From Bradyrhizobium sp. SZCCHNS1050 (lineage in GTDB: Bacteria; Pseudomonadota; Alphaproteobacteria; Rhizobiales; Xanthobacteraceae), in NCBI RefSeq assembly GCF_032484785.1, contig NZ_JAUETR010000001.1, positions 1,863,501 through 1,927,500 of the forward strand: DNA of 64,000 nt, in the 5' to 3' direction. A program made the position numbers and the translations under genes. Below the pieces are notes generated by a model, which did no database searches, was not told the DNA's origin, and saw only the letters and a program-made list of their open reading frames with translations. This document shows positions 29,620 through 37,817 of the stretch, piece after piece (position 1 is the stretch's first letter; every line of letters begins with the position of its first letter).

Positions 29620-31074
29620 TCATCGCTCCCTCAAACTCTCCTGCTTGTACCGCAGTAGCGGCGACATCACGTATTCGACGATCCTTCTTGTTCCCGTCTT
29701 GATCTCCACCGTCACGGCCATGCCGGGCGCCAGAGCGACCATCTTGTCCTCGATTTGCATCTGCTTTTCATCCAGTGACACCCGCGCCGAGTAGATGAAC
29801 TCCTGCCCGGCGGGCTCGCTGGTCTCGGCCAGAGCACCGGCGGTCTTGCCACCGTTCTGTTTGTCCGCCGGCTTCTCGCGGACGATGGAGTCTTGCGAGA
29901 CGCTGATCACCTTGCCGTGGACGAGGCCGTAGCGGGTGAAGTTGAAGGTGTCGATCTTGATCTCAGCGGGCTGGCCAATATTGACGAAGCCGATGTCGCG
30001 GTTGGAGATCATGACCTCGGTCTCGAGCTGGCTACCAGCGGGCACGATAACCATCAGTTGTTGCGCCGACGTGACGACGCCGCCGACGGTATGCAGCGCG
30101 AGCTGCTGCACGGTGCCGTCGATCGGGGCGCGCAGCACCTGCTCGGCGATCTTGCGCTCGGCCTTGACGAGGTCCTGGGTGAGCTCCTCGGCCTTCTTCT
30201 CGGCATCGGCGAGATCCGACAGCACCTGGCGCTCGAATCCAGAGCGGGTCTGCGCGAGCTGCTGCTCCAGCGCCAGCCGCGCGGCCTCGATCTCGACCAG
30301 GCGCCGGGTCTGAACAACGCGCTCGCTCTGCTGGTCGATCAGGCGCGACTGTGCGTCGAGGAAGGCGATCTGGTTGCCGTACTGGATCTCCTTGGCGTTG
30401 CGGCGGATGTCGGCGGTCTCCTGCAGGAACGGCAGGGTGGCGTCGATCTTGGCGATCGCAGCCTCCACCGACTGCGCCTCGGCGCGCTTCTGCGCGATCT
30501 GCTGCTGATTGGCGGCGAGCTTCGACAGCTGCTCGGCGGCCTGCGCCTGCAGCGCGGCGCGGGTGCGTGCGAGATCGGTTGGCGCGGCGCCTTGCGGCAC
30601 CTCCAGCGGCCGCAGCGCGGCGAGATCGGCAAAGCTGTCGCGGAGCACGCTCAGCCTGGCGACATCGAGCCGCGCCTGCATCAGGCCCTGCGCGACGCGG
30701 CGGCGCTCGGCCTCGGTGACGGTGCGGTCGAGCTCGACCAGCACGTCGCCGGCCCGCACCTTGTCTCCGTCCTCGACGTGGATCGCCGCGACGATGCCGG
30801 CCTCGAGCGGCTGGATCGTCTTGGTGCGGCCGGTCGGCACGATCTTGCCCTGCGCCGAGGCGATGATGTCGACATGGCCGATGATCGACCAGCCGATAGC
30901 CATCGCGATGAACAGCATGATGCTGCCTGCGACGGCGCGCCCTACGGGCGACGCCGGCGTCTCAACGATCTCCAGCGCCGCGGGCAGGAACTCGCGCGCG
31001 TCGTTGCGGCGCCGACGCCGTGCATCCAGCGAGATCGGGGCGTTGTCCTGCCTGTGCGCCTCAGCCGACGACAT
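29620..31074 (-). CDS. HlyD-family membrane fusion protein (type I secretion)
   Basis: 484 residues. A cytoplasmic N-terminus and one membrane helix (AGSIMLFIAMAIGWSIIGHV, ~40-65) are followed by a split lipoyl-like domain (GRTKTIQPLEAGIVAAIHVE, DGDKVRAGDVLVELD), a long alpha-helical hairpin (~120-330) and the second lipoyl/beta-barrel part. The family-typical VVIPAG-like LMVIVPAGSQLETEV and MAVTVEIKTGTRRIVEYVMS end are present. ATG at 31074 overlaps the upstream ABC gene by 14 bases, so the two are translationally coupled. Such proteins bridge the ABC exporter to a TolC-type outer-membrane channel. No tolC is in this window. Substrate is most likely the adjacent giant protein. Confidence 0.92.
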   Translation of the reverse strand: MSSAEAHRQDNAPISLDARRRRRNDAREFLPAALEIVETPASPVGRAVAGSIMLFIAMAIGWSIIGHVDIIASAQGKIVPTGRTKTIQPLEAGIVAAIHVEDGDKVRAGDVLVELDRTVTEAERRRVAQGLMQARLDVARLSVLRDSFADLAALRPLEVPQGAAPTDLARTRAALQAQAAEQLSKLAANQQQIAQKRAEAQSVEAAIAKIDATLPFLQETADIRRNAKEIQYGNQIAFLDAQSRLIDQQSERVVQTRRLVEIEAARLALEQQLAQTRSGFERQVLSDLADAEKKAEELTQDLVKAERKIAEQVLRAPIDGTVQQLALHTVGGVVTSAQQLMVIVPAGSQLETEVMISNRDIGFVNIGQPAEIKIDTFNFTRYGLVHGKVISVSQDSIVREKPADKQNGGKTAGALAETSEPAGQEFIYSARVSLDEKQMQIEDKMVALAPGMAVTVEIKTGTRRIVEYVMSPLLRYKQESLRER

Positions 31075-33256
31075 GGAGCCCCGCCTGGATCTGATGCAGG
31101 GTCGCATAGCGGCCTGCGCGCTTGATCAGCTCGTCATGGGTGCCGTCCTCGATCAGGCGGCCATTCTCGATGGTGATAATGCGGTCGGCGTTGCGCACCG
31201 CCGACAGACGGTGCGCGATGATGAAGACGGTGCGCCCGGCGCAGATCTTGCGCATGTTGCGCTGGATGATGTTCTCGCTCTCATAGTCGAGCGCCGAGGT
31301 CGCCTCGTCAAAGATCAGGATGCGCGGATTGGTGACCAGCGCACGCGCGATCGCGATGCGCTGGCGCTGCCCGCCGGAGAGGCTCGCGCCACGCTCGCCG
31401 ACCATGGTCTCGTAGCCGTCGGGCAGGCCGAGGATGAACTCATGGGCGCCGGCGAGCTCTGCCGCCTGGATCACCCGCTCCATCGCCATGCCGGGGTCGG
31501 CGAGCGCGATGTTGTCGCGGATCGAGCGGTTGAACAGCACGTTCTCCTGCAGCACCGCGCCGATCTGCCGCCGCAGCCAGGTGACGTCGGCGACCGTCAG
31601 ATCGACGCCGTCGATCAGGATGCGCCCGGCCTCCGGGACGTACAGCCGCTGGATCAGCTTGGTCAGCGTCGACTTGCCGGAGCCGGAGGGGCCGACAATG
31701 CCGACCACCTGGCCGACCGGCACCTTCAGGCTGACATCGTGCAGCGCCAGCGGACCGTCGACGCGGTAGCGAAAATGGACGTGATCGAACACCACCTCGC
31801 CGCGCACCGGCGGCAGCGCCGCGCGGCCGGGATTGAACGCCGGCTCCGGCGTGGTGTTGAGGATGTCGCCGAGCCGCGCCACCGACAGCCGCGCCTGGTG
31901 GAAATCCTGCCACAGCTGTGCCAGCCGCAGCACCGGCTGCGCCACCCGCCCGGCCAGCATGTTGAAGGCGATCAGCTCACCGACGCTCAAGCTGCCCTCG
32001 ATCACCAGATGCGCCCCGAAATAGAGCGTCAGCGCGGTCACGATCTTGCTGATGAACTGCACCGACTGGCTGGCCCAATTGCCGAGCGACAGCACGTCGA
32101 AGCTGGCGCCGACGTAACCGGCAAGCTGCTCCTCCCAGCGCCGCTGCATCTGCGGCTCGATCGCCATCGCCTTCAATGTCTGGATGGCGGTGACGCTCTC
32201 GACCAGGAAGGCCTGGTTCTCGGCACCGCGGTCGAACTTGACGTCGAGGCGCTTGCGGAAGATCGGCGTCACCCCGACCGACAGCGCGATGTAGAACGGG
32301 AACGAGCCGACCACGATCCAGGTGAGGAACGGCGAATAGTAGAACATCACGCCCAGGAACACGAAGGTGAAGGCGAGGTCGATCACCAGCGTCAGTGCCG
32401 AGCTGGTGATGAAGTTCCTGATATTCTCGAGTTCGCGCACCCGCGCCACGGAATCGCCGGCCCGCCGCGCCTCGAAATAGGCAATCGGCAGCGCGATCAG
32501 ATGCCTGAACAGCCGCGCGCCGAGCTCGACGTCGATGCGGTTGGTGGTGTGCGAGAACACATAGGTTCGAAGCCCGCCGAGCACGGTTTCGAAGATGGTG
32601 ACGGTCACGAGGCCGAACACCAGCACGTCGAGCGTGGTGTAGCCGCGATGCGTCAGCACCTTGTCGGTGACGACCTGGAAGAACAGAGGCGTCACGAGGC
32701 CGAACAGCTGCAGGAAGAACGAGGCCAGCAGCACCTCGGCGAGCAACCGGCGATATTTCTGCATCGCCTGCAGGAACCAAGTGACGTCGAAGCGGCGCGC
32801 AAGATCCGTGAGCGGGGCGCGGCGCGCCATCAGCACCACTGTTCCCGTCCAGTTGGCCTCGAACTCGGCGCGCTTGATGCTCTGCGGCCGGTTCACGAGG
32901 GGATCCTGTATCAGCGCCGCCTCGGCCGTGACCTGCCCGAGGATGACGAACGAGCCATCGGGACGCACGACAATGGCCGGCAGCGACAACTTGGCGAGGC
33001 CATCCCAATTCTGCCTGACCGCACGCGCCTTGAGCTTCAACTGCCTGGCGCAGCGAAGCATCTCCGCCACGCCGATCGGCTCTCCCGCGAATTGGTGCGC
33101 GATCTGGGCCGGATCGATGGCCACCTGATGGAAACGCAGCAGCAATGTCAGGCAGTCAAGCCCCGTATCCCTCTGCCCCGCGTCCATTGCCCCAGCACCA
33201 CTATAAGTCGCGATCGGACATTGTACCACTGGAAACGAATAGACAAGATCTGACAC
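31061..33256 (-). CDS. HlyB-type ABC exporter with degenerate C39 domain
   Basis: 731 residues. Residues ~20-140 form a C39-like domain in which the catalytic cysteine is replaced (DTGLDCLTLL has T where C is needed), so it should bind but not cleave the substrate. Six-helix transmembrane domain ~170-450. The nucleotide-binding domain has Walker A GPSGSGKST, signature LSGGQRQR, Walker B ILIFDEATSALD and the H-loop AHRLS. This is the energising component of a type I secretion system, coupled to the downstream HlyD gene. The absence of peptidase activity fits a substrate with a C-terminal signal, as the giant protein appears to have. Confidence 0.93.
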   Translation of the reverse strand: MSDLVYSFPVVQCPIATYSGAGAMDAGQRDTGLDCLTLLLRFHQVAIDPAQIAHQFAGEPIGVAEMLRCARQLKLKARAVRQNWDGLAKLSLPAIVVRPDGSFVILGQVTAEAALIQDPLVNRPQSIKRAEFEANWTGTVVLMARRAPLTDLARRFDVTWFLQAMQKYRRLLAEVLLASFFLQLFGLVTPLFFQVVTDKVLTHRGYTTLDVLVFGLVTVTIFETVLGGLRTYVFSHTTNRIDVELGARLFRHLIALPIAYFEARRAGDSVARVRELENIRNFITSSALTLVIDLAFTFVFLGVMFYYSPFLTWIVVGSFPFYIALSVGVTPIFRKRLDVKFDRGAENQAFLVESVTAIQTLKAMAIEPQMQRRWEEQLAGYVGASFDVLSLGNWASQSVQFISKIVTALTLYFGAHLVIEGSLSVGELIAFNMLAGRVAQPVLRLAQLWQDFHQARLSVARLGDILNTTPEPAFNPGRAALPPVRGEVVFDHVHFRYRVDGPLALHDVSLKVPVGQVVGIVGPSGSGKSTLTKLIQRLYVPEAGRILIDGVDLTVADVTWLRRQIGAVLQENVLFNRSIRDNIALADPGMAMERVIQAAELAGAHEFILGLPDGYETMVGERGASLSGGQRQRIAIARALVTNPRILIFDEATSALDYESENIIQRNMRKICAGRTVFIIAHRLSAVRNADRIITIENGRLIEDGTHDELIKRAGRYATLHQIQAGLHVVG

Positions 33257-33794
33257 GCTTCGATTCTTAGAAATTTATGTCTTGTGGATACACGCGTCAG
33301 AGCGCGACCCTGCAAATATGAAAGGCTGTTGCGCTTCATTTGCGAGAAGGCAGCCGTGAAAATGCACGGCGAAACCGATATCTAAATTGGTATCGCACGG
33401 CGGCTGGCCGCGCATCTGACGACATCCGGCACGATGCCTGAGCCATTGAGAGCATTGGCCTGTAGGTCGCGGACGTGAACAGGTAAGCGGCTCGGCCAGC
33501 GCCACGATCGAGTCGAAAGATCGACGCCAGAGCGGGGCCGACTAGTTCTGCGCCGTCGGTTGCGGGAGCTGGGTTTGAACCGGCAACCTTAAGGTTATGA
33601 GTTCAAATGGTGCTTGCACACCGAAAGTTGCCAACGCTTCTGGTCCGTCGATTTGCACGCTACGGCGCGCAGCAATTAGTCTGCGACATCATAGGGTCTT
33701 TTGTTCGGCACCGTACGCGATATCGATCAACGCATCCCCGAGCAATTGAGCTACGCGCGGGAGGGGGCCTCGAAACAAATCAGTTGGCGCATCG
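33257..33794. other. Intergenic region with a tRNA remnant
   Basis: About 540 bases upstream of the exporter operon. The promoter of that operon is expected near 33260-33350. The only defined element is a truncated tRNA at 33558-33603. Confidence 0.45.
33558..33603 (-). pseudogene. Initiator tRNA (fMet) 3'-half remnant
   Basis: Read on the minus strand, the segment contains CTCATAACCT (anticodon loop with CAT), then AAGGTTGCCGGTTCAAACCC (variable loop and T arm), then AGCTCCCGCAACC (acceptor 3' strand). It follows the 3' half of alphaproteobacterial initiator tRNA almost position by position. The 5' half (CGCGGGGTGGAGCAG...) is absent. A tRNA 3' half away from its gene is typical of an attachment-site copy left by an integrative element; here it has mismatches, so it is old. 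Confidence 0.7.
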
Positions 33795-34187
33795 ATGGCC
33801 AAGGTCGCGCTATGGAGATACCCATTTCGCCCGGCTGGGCTTGATCCGGTTGTGACGGAGATCAGCGAAGCACATGCAGGAACCATAGTTGGCATTGATA
33901 ACAAAGGACGGCGCCGGCTCGTCGAGTTCAAGGACGGTTGCCGCTATGGCAAACTCGGAAAGACTAAGGCTTATGAGCTGATCGCCCACGAGAGGATCAG
34001 GGCCTACAAGATGGGAGGCAAGACCATGATCGACCTCGACAGCGTGGATGAATATCACGCTTCGCTGCCGAGGGTCGAAACGAGCGAAAGCTGGACCGCC
34101 AGATTTACGCTGCAGAACGGCGGTCGCGCAGGTTGTCGAGACGATTCTGACCAATGCTCCATAGAGCGCACGCTTTCGTCCCAATAG
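33795..34187 (+). CDS. Small excisionase/AlpA-like DNA-binding protein, copy 2
   Basis: The core YGKLGKTKAYELIAHERIRA, then YKMGGKTMIDLDSVDEYHASLP, is nearly identical to the 77-residue protein at 17.3 kb. The frame as drawn is 130 residues. The N-terminal ~35 residues and the C-terminal ~40 residues are unlike the paralogue, so the true start may be internal (for example GTG at 33852) and the C-terminus may be an aberrant read into unrelated DNA. Winged-helix excisionase fold. It lies in a patch of integrase and tRNA remnants, which supports an origin in an integrative element. Confidence 0.6.
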   Translation: MAKVALWRYPFRPAGLDPVVTEISEAHAGTIVGIDNKGRRRLVEFKDGCRYGKLGKTKAYELIAHERIRAYKMGGKTMIDLDSVDEYHASLPRVETSESWTARFTLQNGGRAGCRDDSDQCSIERTLSSQ

Positions 34188-34370
34188 GCCGCACGGCTGT
34201 AGATTCTGTGGATTTTGTTCTTGTCGCCCTTGCCGCGCCCCCCCGCCGCTCCGCCGGCGCTTTTTCCCGGGTCGCGAACGAGTTGGGCTTCCACCACATC
34301 GCCGTCGAACGCCGCCTCGTCGTTGAGCAGGTTTGACGCGCTCGAGCGGGAGGTGTGCACACTGTGGTCA
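34150..34370 (-). pseudogene. P4-type tyrosine integrase, C-terminal remnant
   Basis: The minus-strand frame reads SRSSASNLLNDEAAFDGDVV, EAQLVRDP and, after a Gly-rich insertion, NKIHRIYSRAAYWDESVRSM with EHWSE. This is the ending of P4/DUF4102 integrases (fRxtAsTLLNE...daIEaQLaH...NkvraAYnRAxyxeeRxxmMqxWadyl). The catalytic H-R box and everything N-terminal is missing, and the expected QLAH is QLVR, so it is non-functional. Confidence 0.6.
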
Positions 34371-34993
34371 CCGCCGGTTACCAGTATCGGAACCAATGAT
34401 GCACAGTGCTTCGTTCAAGTGTGTTCTCGGACACTGGCAGACTACCTTCATTTGCAGCGCCGGTTGCGCGCTAAGCCCAACCTGGTCGACCGCGGAGTCG
34501 CCCAGCAACGAGGTACGTGGGCTCGCTCGGCGTCGTGGGCGCGATGGACGGCGTACGCGCAACAAGCTCTGCCCTTGACTTCCCGATATTGAGTCAGGGG
34601 TCGATCTCGCAGAGAGTTCGAATCAACTTCGGGTTCGATTCCGGTCGGAGCTATTGTCGAGGCCGACACGGCGCGGGGCATGCCTGCCGTCGAGGAGCCT
34701 ACAAGAATTTTTTCGCCAACGAATCCGCGCGTCAGCTTGTTGGTATTTCTGTTGGCATCGGCAGCAATCGGCAACAGAAATTACATCAAAATCAACTGCT
34801 TATGGTGGCAGGCGGTTGTCGGCCAGGGGCACCAATTGGGCGTTCGCCCGCATCCGCCGACGTTCGTTTCCCCCTCAAAATCTAAAGATAAGCCGCCGTT
34901 TGCCCTTCGCCGGCGTTCGCCCCGTCTTGCTGGTATCCTTGATGAGAGTGCGCGGGGTCATGGTATCGCGAGCTTTGGGGTGGAATCGAACCT

Positions 34994-35159
34994 ATGCCGA
35001 CGAAATCCGCCCCCCTATTTCCGGCACCTGAAGCCGGCAAGGAAAGACTACAAGCGCTCAAATGAAGGCGGGCTCTTCATGCTCGTCACCGCGACCGGAT
35101 CGTAACTTTGGCGCTTCGCCTATTGCTACGACGACAAGCAGAAACCGCTCGGAAACTAA
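34994..35159 (+). pseudogene. P4-type tyrosine integrase, N-terminal remnant
   Basis: The plus-strand frame HLKPARKDYKRSNEGGLFML then VTATGS, a TAA at 35103-35105, then LWRFAYCYDDKQKPLGN and TAA matches the DUF4102 arm-binding domain of P4-like integrases (LKPxxKpYkxxDgGGLyLLVtPtGsKLWrxxYrfdgKqktLxlG). At least one nonsense codon and a probable frameshift just after MPTKSAP are present. It points away from the other integrase remnant, so two separate elements or an inversion are implied. Confidence 0.65.
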
Positions 35160-35192
35160 CCTCCATAGGCTTCCTTCGCTGACAAGCGTGGG

Positions 35193-36215
35193 TCAGTCAG
35201 ACGCTGGTGGAAGCCCCAACTCGGGAATCCTGTCGCGCTGCGGATCCTGGAAGTCGAACAGCATGCGGCCAGGGATCTTGCCAATCTCGAGATTTTCGAT
35301 GAGGAACGCGCGAACACCGAAGTGGCCCTTGAAGTCCTGTCGCACCTTGTCCCAGTCCGAGAAGGCGCAGAACTTCTCCTTGGGAATCGTGCAGGGTTGG
35401 GTCGGTGGATTCTTCTGCGAGAAGCCGAGGGGATGCCAATCGCGGTAGAGGCCGCCGACGAGCTCCTTGGCGGCGTAGTGCCCGCAGAAGAAGGTCTGCG
35501 CCAGCTCGCAATAATGCGGGTAGAACGGCTTGAAGTTGTCGATACGGTAGGTCTGAATGCCGGTGTCGCCGAACTCCTTGAGCTCCGCGTCGTGAAGCTT
35601 GCCGGGCTTGAGAAAGCGATCCTCCGGCGCAACGCCGGCCTCGACATTGCTGACGACCTGCAACAGACCCCGCGCATTGGCCGGATAGAGATCGATCTGC
35701 AGGGGAAAGATCACGACTGATACACGGTATCCGGCGACATAGCCGATGCCGAACAGGTCGAGCGCTTCCTTGACCGTATGACCCTTCAACTCCTCGTAGT
35801 CGGCGACGAAGGAATACTTCTGCCGGGGCGGACCGAGCTGGGTCAGCGCGTCGATGCCGAGGGCGGCATCGGAGGGGCTGCGCGAGATCATGCGGATGAC
35901 ATAGCGCACACGTCTGTTGCTGGCGAGATCGTCGATCGCTTCATTGACCGACTTCCTGCGAATCGGATCCTGCGACACGTAGAACAGCGCGAGCGACGGA
36001 CCGGCCGCGGAGAACAGGATGCCACCAACCAGGCAAAGGAAGAACGCCGCCTTGAAGAACGAGGTGACATCTTCCGGTTTTGACCTAAGCGCGATGCAGG
36101 CGAACACCGTGGTGATGAGCAGCAGGATCAGTCCGACCGCCAGCAGCGCTGCGGTCGAGGATGAGGCGAGCACGAAGCTCAGCACCTGAACGAAACCATC
36201 GATGGCCTTGTCCAT
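35193..36215 (-). CDS. Hypothetical membrane protein, last gene of the haloperoxidase operon
   Basis: 340 residues. Start ATG 36215 is chosen for a strong GGAGG eight bases upstream; longer frames are not supported. Two hydrophobic segments near the N-terminus (LLAVGLILLLITTVFACIAL; FFKAAFFLCLVGGILFSAAG) are followed by a ~250-residue soluble part ending IPELGLPPASD, probably periplasmic, with several cysteines (CELAQTFFCGHY). No family recognised. It follows the upstream gene by 58 bases in a seven-gene minus-strand run, so it is likely co-expressed with the secreted proteins and the haloperoxidase-like enzyme. Confidence 0.7.
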   Translation of the reverse strand: MDKAIDGFVQVLSFVLASSSTAALLAVGLILLLITTVFACIALRSKPEDVTSFFKAAFFLCLVGGILFSAAGPSLALFYVSQDPIRRKSVNEAIDDLASNRRVRYVIRMISRSPSDAALGIDALTQLGPPRQKYSFVADYEELKGHTVKEALDLFGIGYVAGYRVSVVIFPLQIDLYPANARGLLQVVSNVEAGVAPEDRFLKPGKLHDAELKEFGDTGIQTYRIDNFKPFYPHYCELAQTFFCGHYAAKELVGGLYRDWHPLGFSQKNPPTQPCTIPKEKFCAFSDWDKVRQDFKGHFGVRAFLIENLEIGKIPGRMLFDFQDPQRDRIPELGLPPASD

Positions 36216-36273
36216 ATCATCTCCCTCCGTCGTGAAGCCGTAGAGCTTCCAGAACCCGGTCATGACTGCCAGC

Positions 36274-37431
36274 TCAGTCCTTGTCGGCGGTGCAGCGTCC
36301 GCCCGAGAAGCCAGCGAAGGCGGCGCAGGTCTTGAAATTGAGCGAGAGCTTGTACAGGTCCGTTCGCTTGGCCGTCTCCTCGTTGCGCCCCTTCTGATAA
36401 GAGAAGGCGAGCGCGACGTTCGGGTTGATGTCATACTTGATCGTGCTGTCGAGCCAGCTGCCGCTCTGCCCGGAATAGACCTCGCGCCACCAGTGATAGG
36501 TGACGGCGCCGCTCAGACCGGCGAGCGGCTCGGCCCAGGCCGGCAGCGTTGTGCCGAAATCCGCAACGCGGAACAGAAACGTCGCTTCGGGGCCGATGCG
36601 CAGCGAGCGGCCGAGACCGGAGAAGCCGATCGGTACGACACCGCCCTGGCGCTCGTCATATTGCACCTTGAGGTCGGGGCGGAAATTGGTGGTCACGAAG
36701 GTGCCCGGAATCTGCCGGTTCACGCGCAGATACATCGGCATCCATTCGAGCTTGGCCTGCCCAGTGGTTCGGTTCAGGATACCATCGCGGGTTTCGAGCC
36801 AGCTGCTGCGGACATAGTCGGCGCCACCGATCGGGTTGATGAATCCGACCTCGGCGCTGCCGCCGACGGTGATCGCATCCCGGCTGTCGTCGCTTGCCGC
36901 GGCGGAATGCGCTTCCTTGTCGACCTTCACATAGGACGCCAGGCTGGCACCGATGAAGCGCGAGTAGTCTTCGTTGAGATAGCTGTAGGCGAGACCGACC
37001 AGTCCATTGACCTGCCAGATCGTGTCGGCGGCCGTGTTGTTGCGCGCCCAGGACAATTCCGCACCCGTCGCCTTCTCATTGGACTGCGGCTTGCCGAACA
37101 TGTCCACATCGGCGAAGTCCTTGCGCACGAACCAGATGAAGTCGCTGACCGGCTGGGGCCCGGGTGCCGTCTTCACCGCCAGCGCTGCGGCTGCGGCCGA
37201 CGCCTGCTGCGGGTGCGGCGTGGCGGCGACGGGCCACTGCTGCCCGCAGCCTTGTTTCAGGCGCTTGTGCGCATAGTCGCGCACGATCGCCGTCCAGTCC
37301 GGCTCGGCCGCGGGGGCGCTCTTGTAGCACGCGAAGATGTCGTCAGCAGCTGCCGTCTCGGCTGCGGCCTGCGCCGCAAGGATGCCGCCCGCGACGGCGA
37401 CGGTGAGACTGGCGAGGCTCATGCGCTTCAT
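36274..37431 (-). CDS. Secreted, probably outer-membrane beta-barrel protein of unknown function
   Basis: 385 residues with a signal peptide (MKRMSLASLTVAVAGGILAA, cleavage near AAAE). The N-terminal ~90 residues are Ala-rich with Cys pairs. The remainder has alternating aromatic/polar strands (SDFIWFVRKDFADVDMFGKP, WQVNGLVGLAYSYLNEDYS, VALAFSYQKGR, LYKLSLNFKTCAAF) suggestive of a porin-like barrel. It does not end in the classical aromatic residue; a short Cys-containing tail follows the last strand. No named family recognised. It lies between the ACP-like gene and the membrane-protein gene of the same operon. Confidence 0.65.
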   Translation of the reverse strand: MKRMSLASLTVAVAGGILAAQAAAETAAADDIFACYKSAPAAEPDWTAIVRDYAHKRLKQGCGQQWPVAATPHPQQASAAAAALAVKTAPGPQPVSDFIWFVRKDFADVDMFGKPQSNEKATGAELSWARNNTAADTIWQVNGLVGLAYSYLNEDYSRFIGASLASYVKVDKEAHSAAASDDSRDAITVGGSAEVGFINPIGGADYVRSSWLETRDGILNRTTGQAKLEWMPMYLRVNRQIPGTFVTTNFRPDLKVQYDERQGGVVPIGFSGLGRSLRIGPEATFLFRVADFGTTLPAWAEPLAGLSGAVTYHWWREVYSGQSGSWLDSTIKYDINPNVALAFSYQKGRNEETAKRTDLYKLSLNFKTCAAFAGFSGGRCTADKD

Positions 37432-37477
37432 CGGTACCTTCCTTCATGTGGTGGACTGGATCCCGCCGGTGCCCGCC

Positions 37478-37726
37478 TCAGTTTCCGGCGGCGCGGACCT
37501 TCTGGTAGATCAGCGTCACGATATCCTTCACCAGTTCGCAGCCGGCGAACTCACTCGGCGTGTAGCTGGCGCGGCGCCAACCCCGCAGATGCCGGCCGAT
37601 GTCGTAGATGTCGTAGGCATCCAGGCCGAGATCGCCGGCGAGCGAGGTCGCCTCGGTCGCCGAGGGCCACTGGCGATGGAAATAGTCGAGGACGTATTGC
37701 TCCACTCTGTCGCGCGTCGTCGTCAT
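37478..37726 (-). CDS. Acyl-carrier-protein-like small protein lacking the carrier serine
   Basis: 82 residues, predicted all-helical. The pattern LAGDLGLDAYDIYDIGRHLR is like the helix-2 region of acyl carrier proteins (LxxLGLDSLDxxEL), but the serine that carries phosphopantetheine is alanine. It is followed by a tail LVKDIVTLIYQKVRA like the last ACP helix. It also resembles DUF1493-type proteins, which share this degenerate ACP fold. It therefore cannot be a normal carrier and may act as a structural or regulatory partner. 46 bases before the next gene. Confidence 0.6.
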   Translation of the reverse strand: MTTTRDRVEQYVLDYFHRQWPSATEATSLAGDLGLDAYDIYDIGRHLRGWRRASYTPSEFAGCELVKDIVTLIYQKVRAAGN

Positions 37727-37817
37727 GGATTGCTCCGGGATTGAGGAATTGGGACCGCGCGCCGGCGGACGAAACCTGCAGGACGCGGCCTGCAGGTTTC
37801 ATCTGCCGCTCGCCGCA

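Noticed and set aside
34600..34660. Stretch with a T-arm-like GGTTCGATTCC, possible second tRNA remnant
   Set aside because: The flanking bases do not pair into a T stem and no anticodon or acceptor strand could be aligned, unlike the remnant at 33558-33603.
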